From NCBI GenBank assembly GCA_023053685.1, contig JALIGW010000146.1:221001-285000 (forward strand): a DNA stretch of 64,000 nucleotides, given 5' to 3'. This DNA is from Diadophis punctatus similis (lineage: Eukaryota > Chordata > Lepidosauria > Squamata > Dipsadidae). Below, one piece after another: positions 1 to 11,307 of this stretch. Position 1 is the first letter of the stretch, and the number at the start of each line of letters is the position of its first letter. Under the pieces are notes generated by a model that saw nothing but the letters and a program-made list of their open reading frames with translations, did not search any database and had not been told where the DNA came from. The translations under genes and the position numbers were made by a program.

Positions 1-396
1 AAAAAATTAAAAAAAATTTTTTTTTAAAAAAATTCTTCTGTGCATGCCCAGAAGCCGAGCTTTTGGCACTGTGCATGCGCTGCCTTCCTACCCCACAGTG
101 AGTCCAAGCAGGGGAGGATGGCTGAAGGAGCGTGTGAGACGCTGAAAGAACGGGCGACAGGAGCTATCTCCATTCCCCTCCCTTCAGCAGTCCGAGAAGC
201 CACGAACGCGCGGTGATGATCCTAGGCATTTTTGCACATTCGAGGCTTCTCGAGCTGCTGAGGGGAGAGGGAATGGGTGGCAGGACCTATCTCAGTTCAC
301 CTCCCTTCAGCAGTCCGAGAAGCCACGCCCACCCGGTTACATGGCCGGCAAGCCACACCCACAGAGTGGTAGTAAAAAAATTAGGAACCCGCCCCT
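1..396 (+). mobile_element. hAT-B MITE, right part (left end outside window)
   Basis: The sequence matches the right half of the complete copy at 42738-43138, including the shared text gtgagtccaagcagggga, and ends in the family terminus aacccgcccctg at 385-396. It differs by an internal duplication: cccttcagcagtccgagaag occurs twice (around 180 and 303). The left terminus lies before base 1. Confidence 0.8.
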
Positions 397-450
397 GCTG
401 AGGACCTCCAAGGTCCCTTCCAACTCAGTTATTCTGTTATTTTATTCTGC
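397..450 (+). mobile_element. CR1 LINE 3' end remnant
   Basis: The text gaggacctccaaggtccctt followed by ccaactcagttattctg is the CR1 3' end seen many times in this window. It abuts the hAT-B terminus, so the DNA element inserted into an older CR1. Confidence 0.7.
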
Positions 451-952
451 TTTACAGCATCACAAAAATATAACTCCAGACAGGACCATTTCCAAAAGTC
501 AACTCACAAGGAACACATTAAAAGGGCAACTCTTATAGCCCTTTCCTCAGCTCTCCTGCTTTTTGGAATGCTCACTTCAGCGCTGGAATAATTAGCAAGA
601 AGAGAATTGGTATTTGTACTTACATGCATTGGAGAGAAAGGGATTACAAGAGAGTAAGCAGGTGCATAATGGGGAATACACATCAAAAGGAATGCATTTG
701 TACCAGCTGTTTGCCTAGGGTGCTGGTGCCTGTAGACCCTGAGGAGGCAAACAAAAGCTTTCAGTGTGAAACTGATTAAGGTCCAGTCAGTTTCAGGATG
801 GCAGCTGATTCTAATCAATTAATTAAGGTCACAGAGCTGAGCTCTTTCCTTTGGCACCGTTTAGGGAAATGCTGTGATTGTTTAGGCAATGGGGACTGCA
901 AAGGAAAACTTGGGTCAGGATCAGGACAATACATACAATACATACATATTAT
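451..952. other. Intron 1, no feature recognised
   Basis: No splice-flanked coding exon, tandem repeat or recognisable transposon end was seen. The short open frames are not supported by any motif. Confidence 0.5.
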
Positions 953-1185
953 GAGCCGAGGTGGCGCAGTGGTTAAATGCAGCACTGCAGGCTACTGCTA
1001 GTTCAGCAGTTCAGCTGTTCAAATCTCACCGGCTCAAGGTTGACTCAGCCTTCCATCCTTCCGAGGTGGGTAAAATGAGGACCCAGATTGTTGGGGGCAA
1101 TATGCTGAACTCTGTAAACCGCTTAGAGAGGGCTGTAAAGCACTATGAAGCGGTATATAAGTCTAAGTGCTATTGCTATTGCTAT
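953..1185 (+). mobile_element. Sauria-type tRNA-derived SINE
   Basis: The left part carries a Pol III A-box (tggcgcagtgg) and a B-box-like gttcaaatctc. The right part (gaggacccagattgttgggg, gtaaaccgcttagagagggc) is the Bov-B-like 3' region of squamate Sauria SINEs, ending in short gctatt repeats. About 230 bp and close to full length. Confidence 0.88.
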
Positions 1186-1219
1186 ACATATACATACATA
1201 CATATTAACTGACTGCATG

Positions 1220-1228
1220 ACACACACA

Positions 1229-1318
<90 letters not shown>
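1220..1318. repeat. (CA)n-(GA)n compound microsatellite
   Basis: CA dinucleotides to about 1246, then uninterrupted GA to 1318. The long open frames here are artefacts of the repeat. Confidence 0.98.
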
Positions 1319-1321
<3 letters not shown>

Positions 1322-1937
1322 TACAAAGGTCATAAATGTGGCCATTGCACACAAAGTTATTTTTGCATCACTGTCATAACTGGTCACTATCTGAGGCAGT
1401 CACTAAATGAGGACTACAAAGAAATACTTTCAACAACCACAGGGAGATTTTATGTACAGCTGCAAACTCTTCCGGCAAATAAATACAAAGATAGAGGTCA
1501 TTGATTTGCCTTCCAGCATACCACCTTTTGTTTAGTTTTTTTTTTGTAATTAAAAACATTGCCCAGGAGGAGATTAATTCTCAAAGGCATTACTTTGCCT
1601 ATCCCTAGTGGCAATAAAATATCACACACAGAGACAGACACCATAAGCGGTATCTTCTCCAATTTCAGCCTAGCCTCCGTTTATTTCCCAGGCCAGGGTT
1701 TGCAAAAACTCTGATACTTTGTCCTAAAACAAATCATCAAGTGTTCCTTAGACAAAATAATCCCAAAAGGTGAGGAAAGGAATCAATGAAAAATATGCCC
1801 CAAAAGGTAAGTCTTTCTTTCTTGTCAGGGTTCTGTACGTAGCACAAAGAATTAAATGTCTCAAAACATTGTTCACTGAATGCAAACAATTCTCATATTG
1901 GTTTGTAGCAGGGACAGAGGAAGAGGAGGGGGGGTGG
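1319..1937. other. Intron 1, no feature recognised
   Basis: Moderately AT-rich, single-copy-looking sequence. The motif gtcactaaatgaggactaca near 1399 resembles Tigger-like sequence but is too short to assign. Confidence 0.45.
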
Positions 1938-2142
<205 letters not shown>

Positions 2143-2185
2143 AAGAAGAGTAATCATATGATATAATGGATGGAGGTTTACCAAA

Positions 2186-2310
2186 GAGAGGTCCACCTAG
2201 AACTAAGGAGAAACATCCTAACAGTGAGAACAATTAACCAGTGGAATGGCTTGCCTTCAGAAGTTGTGGGTGCTCCATCACTGGAGGATTTCAAGAAGAA
2301 AGTATGATTC
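2186..2310 (+). mobile_element. CR1 LINE fragment (ORF2 C-terminal region)
   Basis: The + strand reads ...RTINQW..LPSEVVGAPSLEDFKKK in broken form, the conserved tail of CR1 ORF2. The 3' end is missing. Confidence 0.7.
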
Positions 2311-2432
2311 AGCAGAAATTATCATTCTTGACAATGAAGCACACAGCATAGTATCATTCTGTGTAATTGGGCTTCTATTAAATGTATTTAGGCTTAAAAC
2401 TTAAAGTACACTCTAAGCTCGATATATATATA

Positions 2433-2935
2433 CTGTATTTTTCAGAGTATAAGACGCACCTAGATTTTAAGGGGGAGGAAAACAAGGAAAAAAGTATTCT
2501 GAACCAAATGGTGTAGTAATATATTATTTAATAAAATACCAGTGTAGCAGAATACTTTTTACAATCATGTATACTTTTTACAACCATGTATACTTTTTAC
2601 AAACTTCAAACTTGACAGCTTTAAGACTAGTGGACTTCAACTCCCAGAATTCCTCCTCCAGTCATGCTCGATGGGGTAATTAGAAGGCAAAAACGCCTTT
2701 TGCAAAAACAGGGCGTGCAAAGGATCTGGGAAGCCTGCAGAGCACTCCTAGGGGGTGGGGGAAGGCAAACCCCCCCCCCATTTTTGCAAAAAAACTGCCC
2801 GTTTTTTGCAAAAATTGGATGCGGGGGCGGGGCTTTGGGAGGCTAAAAATTGCTGTATTCAGTGTATAAGACGCACCGACATTTCCACCCTCTTTTGGGG
2901 GGCAAAAAGGTGCGTCTTATACTCCGAAAAATACG
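2433..2935. mobile_element. Mariner-like MITE (CCGTATTTTTCGGAGTATAAG ends)
   Basis: The left end ctgtatttttcagagtataa and right end ttatactccgaaaaatacgg are inverted repeats flanked by TA. An internal segment near 2608-2670 contains part of a hAT-D foldback (ggacttcaactcccagaatt). There is no transposase frame, so it is non-autonomous. Confidence 0.8.
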
Positions 2936-2945
2936 GTATATAATA

Positions 2946-2973
2946 CTGTGTGTGTGTGTTTGTGTGTGTATCC

Positions 2974-3039
<66 letters not shown>

Positions 3040-3144
3040 ATATCTACCTACCTACCTACCTACCTACCTACCTACCTACCTACCTACCTACCTACCTACC
3101 TACCTATCTCCATCTCCATCTCCATTTCCATCTCCATCTCCATC

Positions 3145-3210
<66 letters not shown>

Positions 3211-3216
3211 GAGAGA
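2946..3216. repeat. Compound (GT)n(CTAT)n(CTAC)n(CATCTC)n(GA)n microsatellite
   Basis: Five successive repeat blocks sit immediately right of the mariner-like terminus. Open frames through it are artefacts. Confidence 0.97.
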
Positions 3217-3253
3217 AAGATGTATATATCGAGCTTAGAGTGTACTTTAAGTT

Positions 3254-3603
3254 CTTAAGACAAGGAACAATGGATGGAAACTGATCAAGGAGAGATTCAA
3301 CCTGGAATTAAGGAGGAACTTTCTGACAGTGAGAACGATCAACCAGTGGAACAGAAGTTGCCTTCGGAAGTTGTGGGAGCTTCAACACTTGAGACTTTCA
3401 AGAAGAGACTGGGCTGCCATTTGTCAGAAATGGTGTAGGGTCTCCTGCTTGAGTGGGGGAGTGGGTGTTTGGACTAGACGACCTTCAAGGTCCCTTCCAA
3501 CTCTGTTAATCTAATCTAATCTAATCTAATCTAATCTAATCTAATCTAATCTAATCTAATCTAATCTAATCTAATCTAATCTAATCTAATCTAATCTAAT
3601 CTA
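3254..3603 (+). mobile_element. CR1 LINE 3' end with (TAATC)n tail
   Basis: The ORF2 tail (atggaaactgatcaaggaga ... ttgtcagaaatggtgtaggg) is followed by the 3' UTR ending ccttccaactctgtt, then about 18 copies of the pentamer taatc (3511-3603), a variant of the usual attct tail. Confidence 0.88.
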
Positions 3604-3716
3604 AAGATCTTGGACAGCCATTTTTCTGGTCTAGTAAAGGGTCTTCTGCCTGAGCAAGTGGTTGGTTTAGAAGACCTCCAAGGTCCCTTCCAACCCTATT
3701 ATTCTGTGTTCTAAGA
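3604..3716 (+). mobile_element. Second CR1 3' end, tandem to the first
   Basis: The text agacctccaaggtcccttcc near 3673 is another CR1 3' terminus directly downstream of the pentamer array, giving two CR1 tails in series. Confidence 0.75.
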
Positions 3717-4240
3717 AAGAAAGTTGGATTCATCCTTACTATATCTAGCAGCGGGAGTTTCTCTCTTTCAAGCATATTCTGTGGTAATCTATGAGCTTGC
3801 CCGTGCTTTGCTTGCTGGTTAAGCTAATATGCAAATACTGGTTCTTTATCTGTATTTTTTTTTTTTTGTTTAATGCAACAAACCAAGCTAATTAAATGCC
3901 CGATTGAGTAAACCAATTGCAATCACGTGTTCTCCATCTACCCGGTCTGAATCCAAGATTTCTAAATGTCATCACCGTATGTCTTTTGATCTTCCTAATG
4001 GAAGATTAAGCGCTTAACCCCTTCCCGCTGGCACCGATGATGCAAAGAAAATTGATTTTGAAATGAATAATAGCCTTCCTTCTTCTTCCACTTCCCCAGC
4101 TGCTTCATTCAAGATTGCTGGGGGTACTTGCCTCCTTATTCATGTAATGGGCTCCTCTGGATTCGGAGAATATCACTTTCAAACCTTTTTTTTCTAAACG
4201 TTTTCTAAGTTGAGAAAAATAACTGTGAGGTCACCTCTGA
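3717..4240. other. Candidate conserved noncoding element, intron 1
   Basis: No repeat family was recognised. Transcription-factor-like words are dense: taatatgcaaatac (octamer), gctaattaaatgc (homeodomain-type), ccaattgcaatcacgtg (CCAAT-like plus E-box). This contrasts with the transposon mosaic around it. A regulatory role is inference only. Confidence 0.35.
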
Positions 4241-4776
4241 GGAAGGCTGGAGAAGAAGCAACGGGTTGTTGAGTTGGAGATCTGTCTGGGAGAAAACTGT
4301 TAAGAGATACAAAACCATATTTAAGAATTTAAAGAAGAATATTTGTCACTCAGGGTTGAACTGTGAGGTCCTCGGTGCTCTCGGAGATTGGTTGTTTTAT
4401 TGCAGACGTTTCATTACCAAACCAGGTAACATCATCAGTGCTTGACGGATAGGAAATTATTCCCATCAAGAGGTGATATGGGATCTTGCTTCCTTGAAGT
4501 CATTCTTACTTAGAAAATAAAATTTAATTCTAATTAACAAAATATTTATTTCAGTATAAAAGTAACAAAATATAAACCTTAATAAGCTACATTCTCTCAG
4601 CTAGGAATTCACGTCTGCCTCGGGCGAGGCTCACAAGAGAAGAAGGAAGGAAGGAGGAGACTCCTGGAATGCACACATGCGCAGTAAAACATATCACATG
4701 TCTGCTTCATTAGAAAATGCAGTAACCTAGAAATATGGCAGAGGTGCTCAACTGGCAATATTCACATCGTGACAGT
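4241..4776. other. Intron 1 with one unclassified repeat
   Basis: Bases 4364-4444 (gcagacgtttcattacc, ggtaacatcatcagtgctt) belong to an unclassified family also present at 5022, 56491, 57618, 57866 and, reversed, 58088. The rest (4445-4776) is AT-rich and unassigned. Confidence 0.55.
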
Positions 4777-4784
4777 GCTAGAAG

Positions 4785-4959
4785 CAGTGGTGGGTTGCTA
4801 CTGGTTCATCCTGGATCTGGTAGCGGTGGCAGAAGGCTCTGCCCACCTGCCTGGACGTTTCTGTGCATGCGCAGAAGCTTCTGCGCATGCGCAGAAGCGC
4901 CGTGCGCACACACTCCCAATAGCGAAACCGATAGCGACAGAATTTGAAACCCACTACTG
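4785..4959 (+). mobile_element. hAT-B MITE, 175 bp
   Basis: The ends are cagtggtgggttgc and aaacccactactg. The 8-bp flanks gctagaag (4777-4784) and gcaagaag (4960-4967) match at 7 of 8. The core holds two tgcgcatgcgcagaagc-type palindromes, including exact gcgcatgcgc at 4883-4892. Confidence 0.88.
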
Positions 4960-5021
4960 GCAAGAAGGGAATGAGGTTTACGAGGAGGAGGAGGAGGAGG
5001 AGGAGGAGGACAACTGCTGTA

Positions 5022-5106
5022 GGGTCCTTGGTGCTTTCTGAGCATGGTTGCTTTCTTACAGACATTTCATTACCCAACTAGGTAACATCATCAGTGCTAT
5101 GGTAGA
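5022..5106 (+). repeat. Copy of unclassified repeat (cagacatttcattaccca)
   Basis: Same family as 4364-4444. Reversed, it reads MMLP.WVMK.LQ..NQAQ.AP, which may be the end of a retroelement reading frame. Family not identified. It follows a short (GAG)n run. Confidence 0.6.
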
Positions 5107-5379
5107 AGGGAGTGGGTGTTATGGAAAGGAGGTGGGGTCTTTGCTGCTCTCTGAGTTTGGATCCCTGACATACAGGATTTTCACATCGGACTTTCTCATA
5201 ATTTTAAATTTAATAATTTAATAATTTCTTTTTCAGAGTTATTGTACCGTGTTTCTGGTTTTTTAATTGTTTTTCATCTGGGGCCATCAGTACATGATGA
5301 TTGATTGAAAGACGGGCTTAGGGGGAAAGAGGAACAAGAATTGACGATAAGGAAAAAGCATTCTCGTTTAACTTTGAAC

Positions 5380-6202
<823 letters not shown>

Positions 6203-6243
6203 TAGAACTAAATGGCGGGAACGGGCCATCAGAACCAGTGATT

Positions 6244-6328
6244 GCAGGCTGTCCTCGACTTACAACCGCAACTGAGCCCAAAATTGCTAAGCGAGACAGT
6301 TGTTAAGTGAGTTTTGTCCCATGTTATG
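6244..6328 (+). mobile_element. Tigger-like MITE, left-end fragment
   Basis: tcctcgacttacaaccgcaa, then gcccaaaattgctaagcgag and gttgttaagtgagttttg are the left part of the Tigger-like family. It stops at 6328, where a different repeat begins. Confidence 0.7.
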
Positions 6329-6329
6329 T

Positions 6330-6830
6330 TAGAGACGAGAATATGTATCCCTTCAGTGTTGACACAGATGGTGTACCAGCTGCTTAATTTAGAACAAGAT
6401 CCAGCAAAGAAGATGGCCCACGATCCTCCTTCTGGTTTCCAATATGTTCTTTATTGGGATCTGGGCCCCAATTCCTTGCATAAATTCTGCTTATTTCAGA
6501 AGGCTTCCATTTGTAAAAAAATGTGATTTTCTATGCTCTCTAACATCAGTGAGCACCAGTGGTGGGTTGCTACAGGTTCGCCCTGGATCTGGTGAACCGG
6601 TGGCGGTGGGAGGCTCCGCCTGCTCTCACACCCGGATGTCTCTGCGCATGCGCAGAAGCGTTGTGCGCACACACTCCCAATAGAGAACCGGTAGCGATGG
6701 AATTTGAAACCCACTACTGGTGAGCACGTATGAATTTGATAAGTCCAGATGTATGTCCAGGTAGTCCTGGACATACAACCACAATTGAACCCAAGATTTC
6801 TGTTGCTAAGAGAAACAGTTGTTAGCATCA
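6330..6830 (+). repeat. Segment duplicated in inverted orientation at 14930-15270
   Basis: The order of text (gaatatgtatcccttcag, tggtgtaccagctgc, ttctttattgggatctgg, atttgataagtccagatg, cctggacatacaa) is repeated in reverse complement at 15 kb. The hAT-B insertion at 6557-6719 is absent from the other copy. It could be an interspersed family or a local inverted duplication. Confidence 0.88.
6557..6719 (+). mobile_element. hAT-B MITE, 163 bp, with perfect TSD
   Basis: Ends cagtggtgggttgc and aacccactactg, with identical 8-bp flanks gtgagcac at 6549-6556 and 6720-6727. The inverted duplicate at 15 kb carries the unoccupied site with a single gtgagcac. The core has the exact palindrome gcgcatgcgc at 6644-6653. 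Confidence 0.96.
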
Positions 6831-7660
6831 TTTTGCCCCATTTTATGACCTTTCTTCCCACAGTTGTTAAGTGAATCACAGTAGTTTCTAAGTTAGTAAC
6901 ACAGTTGTTAAGTGAATCTGGTTTCCGCATTGACTTTGCTGGTCAGGTGGTCACACAAATGGGATCACATGACCCCAGGACACTGCAACAGTCATAAATA
7001 CTAGTCGGTTGCCAAGCATCTGAATTTTGATCACTTACGACCGTTCGCAGCATCGCCACAGTCACCTGATCAAAATTTGGGTGGCTGGCCACCAGCAGGT
7101 ATCTACAACGGTCGCAACATCTGGGTTGCCTGATCACCATTTGTGACCTTCCCAGCTGGCTTCTGACAAGCAAAGTCAACAGGGGAAGCTGGATTCATTT
7201 AACAACCACATCAGAGGTGGGTTCCTGCCGGTTAGGACCGGTTCTCTAGAACCGGTAGCGGGAATTTCCCCCCGCTTGCCAAACCGGCAGCGATGGCCGG
7301 CTGGACATGCCCCCGAACTGGTCCTCCAGCTTGAAATCTGTCCGCTGGTGCCAAATTTATGAGAAAATAACCCTCTGCGCATGCACAAAGCCTCCTGCGC
7401 ATGCACAGATGAGTTTAACCCGGGAGTGATGGGGGCGCACGCGTGAGCGTAGCGATTGCATGCGCGCAAAACACGCACTTCCGGCGCGACCCCGAACCGG
7501 TAGCGAAGGTAAGTAGAACCCACCTCTGAATCACATGATTAGCTTAGCAACTGCAGTGCTTCACTTAACAACATGGCAACAAAGGTCATCAAATCAGGCA
7601 TAACTCCCCGAGCAAGCGTTTTGCTTAGCAATTCTAGCCCCACCTGTGGTTGATGAGTTG
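6757..7660 (+). mobile_element. Tigger-like MITE sequence, about two degraded copies
   Basis: Family words recur: acaattgaacccaagatttc, cagttgttaagtgaatcac, gtcacctgatcaaaatttgg, ttgcttagcaattctagccc. A hAT-B element (7212-7528) interrupts it. Repeated internal phases suggest more than one copy. No transposase is visible. Confidence 0.75.
7212..7528 (+). mobile_element. hAT-B MITE, 317 bp
   Basis: Ends cagaggtgggttcctgccgg and gtagaacccacctctg. Flanks aaccacat (7204-7211) and aatcacat (7529-7536) match at 7 of 8. Internal inverted ggaccggttctctagaaccg motifs are shared with other family members. Confidence 0.92.
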
Positions 7661-8077
7661 TGGACTGCTTTTATTTATCCGCCTGCAATGCAAATATTTG
7701 CTTTGGTGCTTGGAACAGTGCAGGGCCAATTTTTAATTCTTGGGGTGATCCAGAAAAACTCCCAATCACATTTTCACGATCTGCCAGAATAGGGAACGTC
7801 AGACATTTTTCCCCATAGTAACAGACGATTGTTTTAAACCTGGCCTGTTGCTGTTTATACGAATTCAAACATGCAATCAAGTCTTCAGCTTGTCTGTCTC
7901 CCATAACACATTTGAAGGCGACCAGGGGCAATTGAGATTACAAGCAGATTATTGCTTTTGATCTACCCCTTGCAAGGGAGGAGACTTAATTCACTTCAAT
8001 CCAATGTTTTCACTTCCTTCCGCAGCCTTTTGAGGGCAAAAAAACCCCAAATGAAACAGTCTAGCAGTTCATAATAC
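7661..8077. other. Intron 2, unassigned, possibly conserved
   Basis: No repeat family recognised. It holds an octamer-like tgcaatgcaaatatttgc and otherwise balanced composition. No exon-like frame with splice sites. Confidence 0.4.
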
Positions 8078-8085
8078 AAGGGGCT

Positions 8086-8236
8086 CAGAGGTGGGTTCCT
8101 CCCCGTTCGCACCGGTTCGCCCGAACCGGTAGCAACCCACTGGTGACGTCACGTTTTCTGATTTTTTTGCTACTGTTCATGCGCATCCACATGGGAGGAA
8201 GCGAACTGGCAGCGAGGTAATTAGAACCCACCCCTG
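8086..8236 (+). mobile_element. hAT-B MITE, 151 bp, perfect TSD
   Basis: Ends cagaggtgggttcctccccg and agaacccacccctg. Identical flanks aaggggct at 8078-8085 and 8237-8244. Confidence 0.95.
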
Positions 8237-8300
8237 AAGGGGCTGCAACTTTTAATTGCCAGCCTAAAGGGCGTTTGCCTGTGGGATTGTTCTTATAGGG

Positions 8301-8515
8301 CAGTGATGGCAAACCTATGGAACGCATGCCACAGGTGGCACGTGGAGCCATATCTGAGGGCACGCGAGGCGTTGCCCTATGTCAGCTCCAGAATGCATGC
8401 GCACGCTGACCAGCTGGGTTTTTTGCCTTTTTTGCCGTTTTCGCTCTCCCCAGGCTTCAGGGAAGCCTCCTGAAGCCTGGGGACGGTGAAAAACTTCCCA
8501 ACGGGCCAACCGGAA
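8301..8515 (-). mobile_element. hAT-A MITE, right end missing
   Basis: Starts cagtgatggcaaacctatgg after flank ttataggg and continues through the paired ccacaggtggcacgtgg hairpin. It breaks at 8515 into Tigger-like sequence without a second terminus. Orientation is judged from the hairpin end lying first. Confidence 0.8.
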
Positions 8516-9000
8516 GTTGTTAAGTTAGTAACACGGTTGTTAAGTGAATCTGGATTCCCCACTGACTTTGCTTGTCAGAAGTTCGCCAAAGGAGCTCACA
8601 TGAACCCAGGACGCTGCAACCGTGATAAATACAAGCCAGTGGCCAAGGGTGCGAATTTTTATCATAGCAGTAACAATAGCATTTAGACTTATAGACCGCT
8701 TTACAGTACTTTACAGCCCTCTGTAAGCGGTTTACAGAATCAGCATATTGCCCCCAACAATCTGGATCCTCATTTTACCCACCTCAGAAGGGTGGAAGGC
8801 TGAGTCAACCTTGAGCCTGGTGAGATTTGAACTGCCAAATTGCAGTCAGCAGAAGTAGCCTGCAGTACTGCATTCTAACCACTGCGCCACCACAGCTCAT
8901 GTGACCATGGGGATGCTGCAACGGCCGTAAGGGTGAAAAATGGTCATCAGTGCTGTTGTAACTCTGAATGGTCACTAAATGAATTGTTGTAAGTAAAGGG
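8516..9000 (+). mobile_element. Tigger-like MITE, split by a SINE
   Basis: The left piece (gttgttaagtgaatctggat ... gcgaatttttatcata) and right piece (gtgaccatggggatgctgca ... aatgaattgttgtaag) are contiguous in the family. The SINE at 8668-8898 sits between them. The 3' terminus is degraded. Confidence 0.85.
8668..8898 (-). mobile_element. Sauria-type SINE inserted in Tigger-like MITE
   Basis: In reverse orientation the A-box is read from gaccactgcgccaccac-type text at the right end; the Bov-B-like part (attgcccccaacaatctgga) is in the middle and the gctatt-type tail at left. Confidence 0.9.
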
Positions 9001-9026
9001 AGTTGGGCGGCATAGAAATCCATTTA

Positions 9027-9207
<181 letters not shown>

Positions 9208-9254
9208 ATGGTTTGGGAAAGGCGATTAAAAAAAACATTTTCAATAAGCAATAA

Positions 9255-9410
<156 letters not shown>

Positions 9411-9508
9411 TGAGCATCCAGGAATAATGAAAAGAGGGAAGGAAAGGGGTCTGGCCAGTGGGGGCCTTGTGTCTCAAGTCTGCTGGTGGAGAGAATAGGC
9501 TAAGAGAT

Positions 9509-10610
9509 TCAATTCACTCAGAATAGAGCTGGAAGGGACCTTGGAGGTCTTCTAGTCCAGCCCCCTGCTCCAGCAGGAGATCCTATACTATTTCAGACAA
9601 GTGGCTGTCCAGTCTCTTCTTAAAACCTCCAGTGATGAAGCACCCACAACTTCTGGAGGCAAGCTGTTCCATTGGTTAATTGTCCTCACTGTTAGGAAGT
9701 TTCTCTTTTATTCCAGGTTGCTTCTCTCCTTGATTAGTTTCCATCCATTGTTTCTTGTCTTGCCTTCTTGTGTTTTGGAAAATAAATTGACCTCCTCCTC
9801 TTTGTGGCAGCCCCCAGGACTTGGTTCTCTCCTTGATTAGTTTCCATGCATTGCTTCTTCTCCTCCCTTTCAGGTGCCAACTTCTGGAGGCAAGTTGGTC
9901 CACTAATTAATTGTTCTAACTGTCAGGAAATTCCTCCTTAGTTCTAGGTTGCTTCTCTCCTGGATTACCGTATTTTTCGGAGTATAAGACACACCTTAGT
10001 TTTTGGGGAGGAAAATAGGGGAAAACAATCTGCCTACCAGGTATTCATCTGGCTAGCGTCCTTAGTCTGGTCAGCTTCAGCACATTATTTTATCCCCTGG
10101 TTAGGACTTAAAAAAACCTTCTTCTGAGAGAGAAACAATGAACGAGCATGCAAGCTAGTAAGAGCTGGGAAGATAGATAGCACCTGGTTAGGGCTAGAAA
10201 AAAACTTATTCGGAGCAAGTAGAGCAATGAAAAAAAATTCTGCAAAGATTTAGGGCTGGAAAACCATTCTTCGGAGAGAGTAACAATGAAAAAGCCTGCA
10301 AGGTAAGAGCTGGGAAGATCTGTTAGCACCTAGTTAGGGCTGGGAAAAAAAAAGCTACATTCAAAGTATAAGACGCACCCAAATTTTCAGCCACTTTTAG
10401 GGAGGAAAAAGGTGCATCTTATACTCCGAAAAATATAGTAGTTTCCATCCATTGCTTCTTGTCCTGCCTTTGGGTGCTTTGGAGAATAGCTTGACTCCCT
10501 CTTCTTTGTGGCAGCCCCTCAAATACTGGAAGACTGCTATCATGTCACCCCTGGTCCTTCTTTTCTCTAGACCGGCCATATCTAAATTTGACAATCTGCA
10601 AATTCTATAA
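9509..10610 (-). mobile_element. CR1 LINE, rearranged and split by a mariner-like MITE
   Basis: The minus-strand 3' UTR begins at 9509 and the ORF2 tail follows. Bases 9819-9965 repeat part of it (cttgattagtttccatgcat, then aacttctggaggcaag). The MITE at 9968-10438 entered the TA of gattagtttcc, and CR1 resumes at 10441 (gtttccatccattgcttctt). Confidence 0.85.
9968..10438. mobile_element. Mariner-like MITE in CR1, TA target
   Basis: The left end ccgtatttttcggagtataa and right end atactccgaaaaatatag lie between TA dinucleotides (9966-9967, 10439-10440). The interior has imperfect repeats of ttagggctggaaaa with tcttcggagagagtaacaat. No transposase. Confidence 0.9.
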
Positions 10611-10949
10611 GAGAGAGCCAAGTACGGGTCAAGAGATCTTTGTGAGTGAAGAGTCTGCTAGTTAGATTCAGCCTGGAAAGAGAAGCAGGGAAGGGGGTGG
10701 GGGCGTATGGAAGAGGGGATTAAATTATTCTTCCATAAACTGAATCCAATTTAGTGCTTTAATGCCTCTCCAAAAGAAAAGGCTATCAGTCACTGCAAGC
10801 TTCCTTCCACGGTTTGGAGAGTAAATTAATTTCTTGAACGCCATCCAGTGTCGCTGTGTGTTGTCGTGTGGATTCCTGTTGCCGCTTCAAACCCTTTCCC
10901 TCCCTGGGCAGGTCTGTTAAGCTTAAGATTTCAAAGTTCTTATTATTTT
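10611..10949. other. Intron 3, unassigned
   Basis: No recognisable transposon or exon. Confidence 0.4.
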
Positions 10950-10952
10950 AGT

Positions 10953-11036
<84 letters not shown>

Positions 11037-11072
11037 TGTGTATTGTATATGTATATTGTATATGTATATGTA
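10950..11072. repeat. (TATATG)n microsatellite
   Basis: Hexamer repeat tatatg with a few interruptions after 11035, followed by tatattg variants. Confidence 0.95.
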
Positions 11073-11083
11073 ATAGTTTGTAC

Positions 11084-11240
11084 CATATTTAGATTTAGAT
11101 TTATTATTAGAGTTGGAAGGGACCTTGTAGGTCATCTAGTCCAACCCCCTGCTCAAGCAGGAGTTCCTACATCATTTGAGACAGATGGCAGTCAAGTCTC
11201 CCCTTGAAGGTCGCAAGTGTTGGGGCTCTCACATATAGGG
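11084..11240 (-). mobile_element. CR1 LINE 3' end
   Basis: ttagatttattattagagtt leads into gaagggaccttgtaggtcat and the 3' UTR. This CR1 subtype has a tta/gatt-rich tail instead of AATAG. The same subtype is at 50367. Confidence 0.85.
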
Positions 11241-11307
11241 AAACTTCTTATGTGTCCACATCAACCAACCTCAGGGCACAGTAGAGTCCCTTGAAGGTCC
11301 AGGGAGT

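Larger units (their letters stand above)
2398..3253. repeat. 31-bp inverted repeat arms bracketing a MITE and microsatellite
   Basis: Bases 2398-2428 (starting aacttaaagtacactctaag) are the exact reverse complement of 3223-3253. Between the arms lie a mariner-like MITE (2433-2935) and a compound microsatellite. CR1 fragments in the same orientation flank both arms. Confidence 0.85.
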
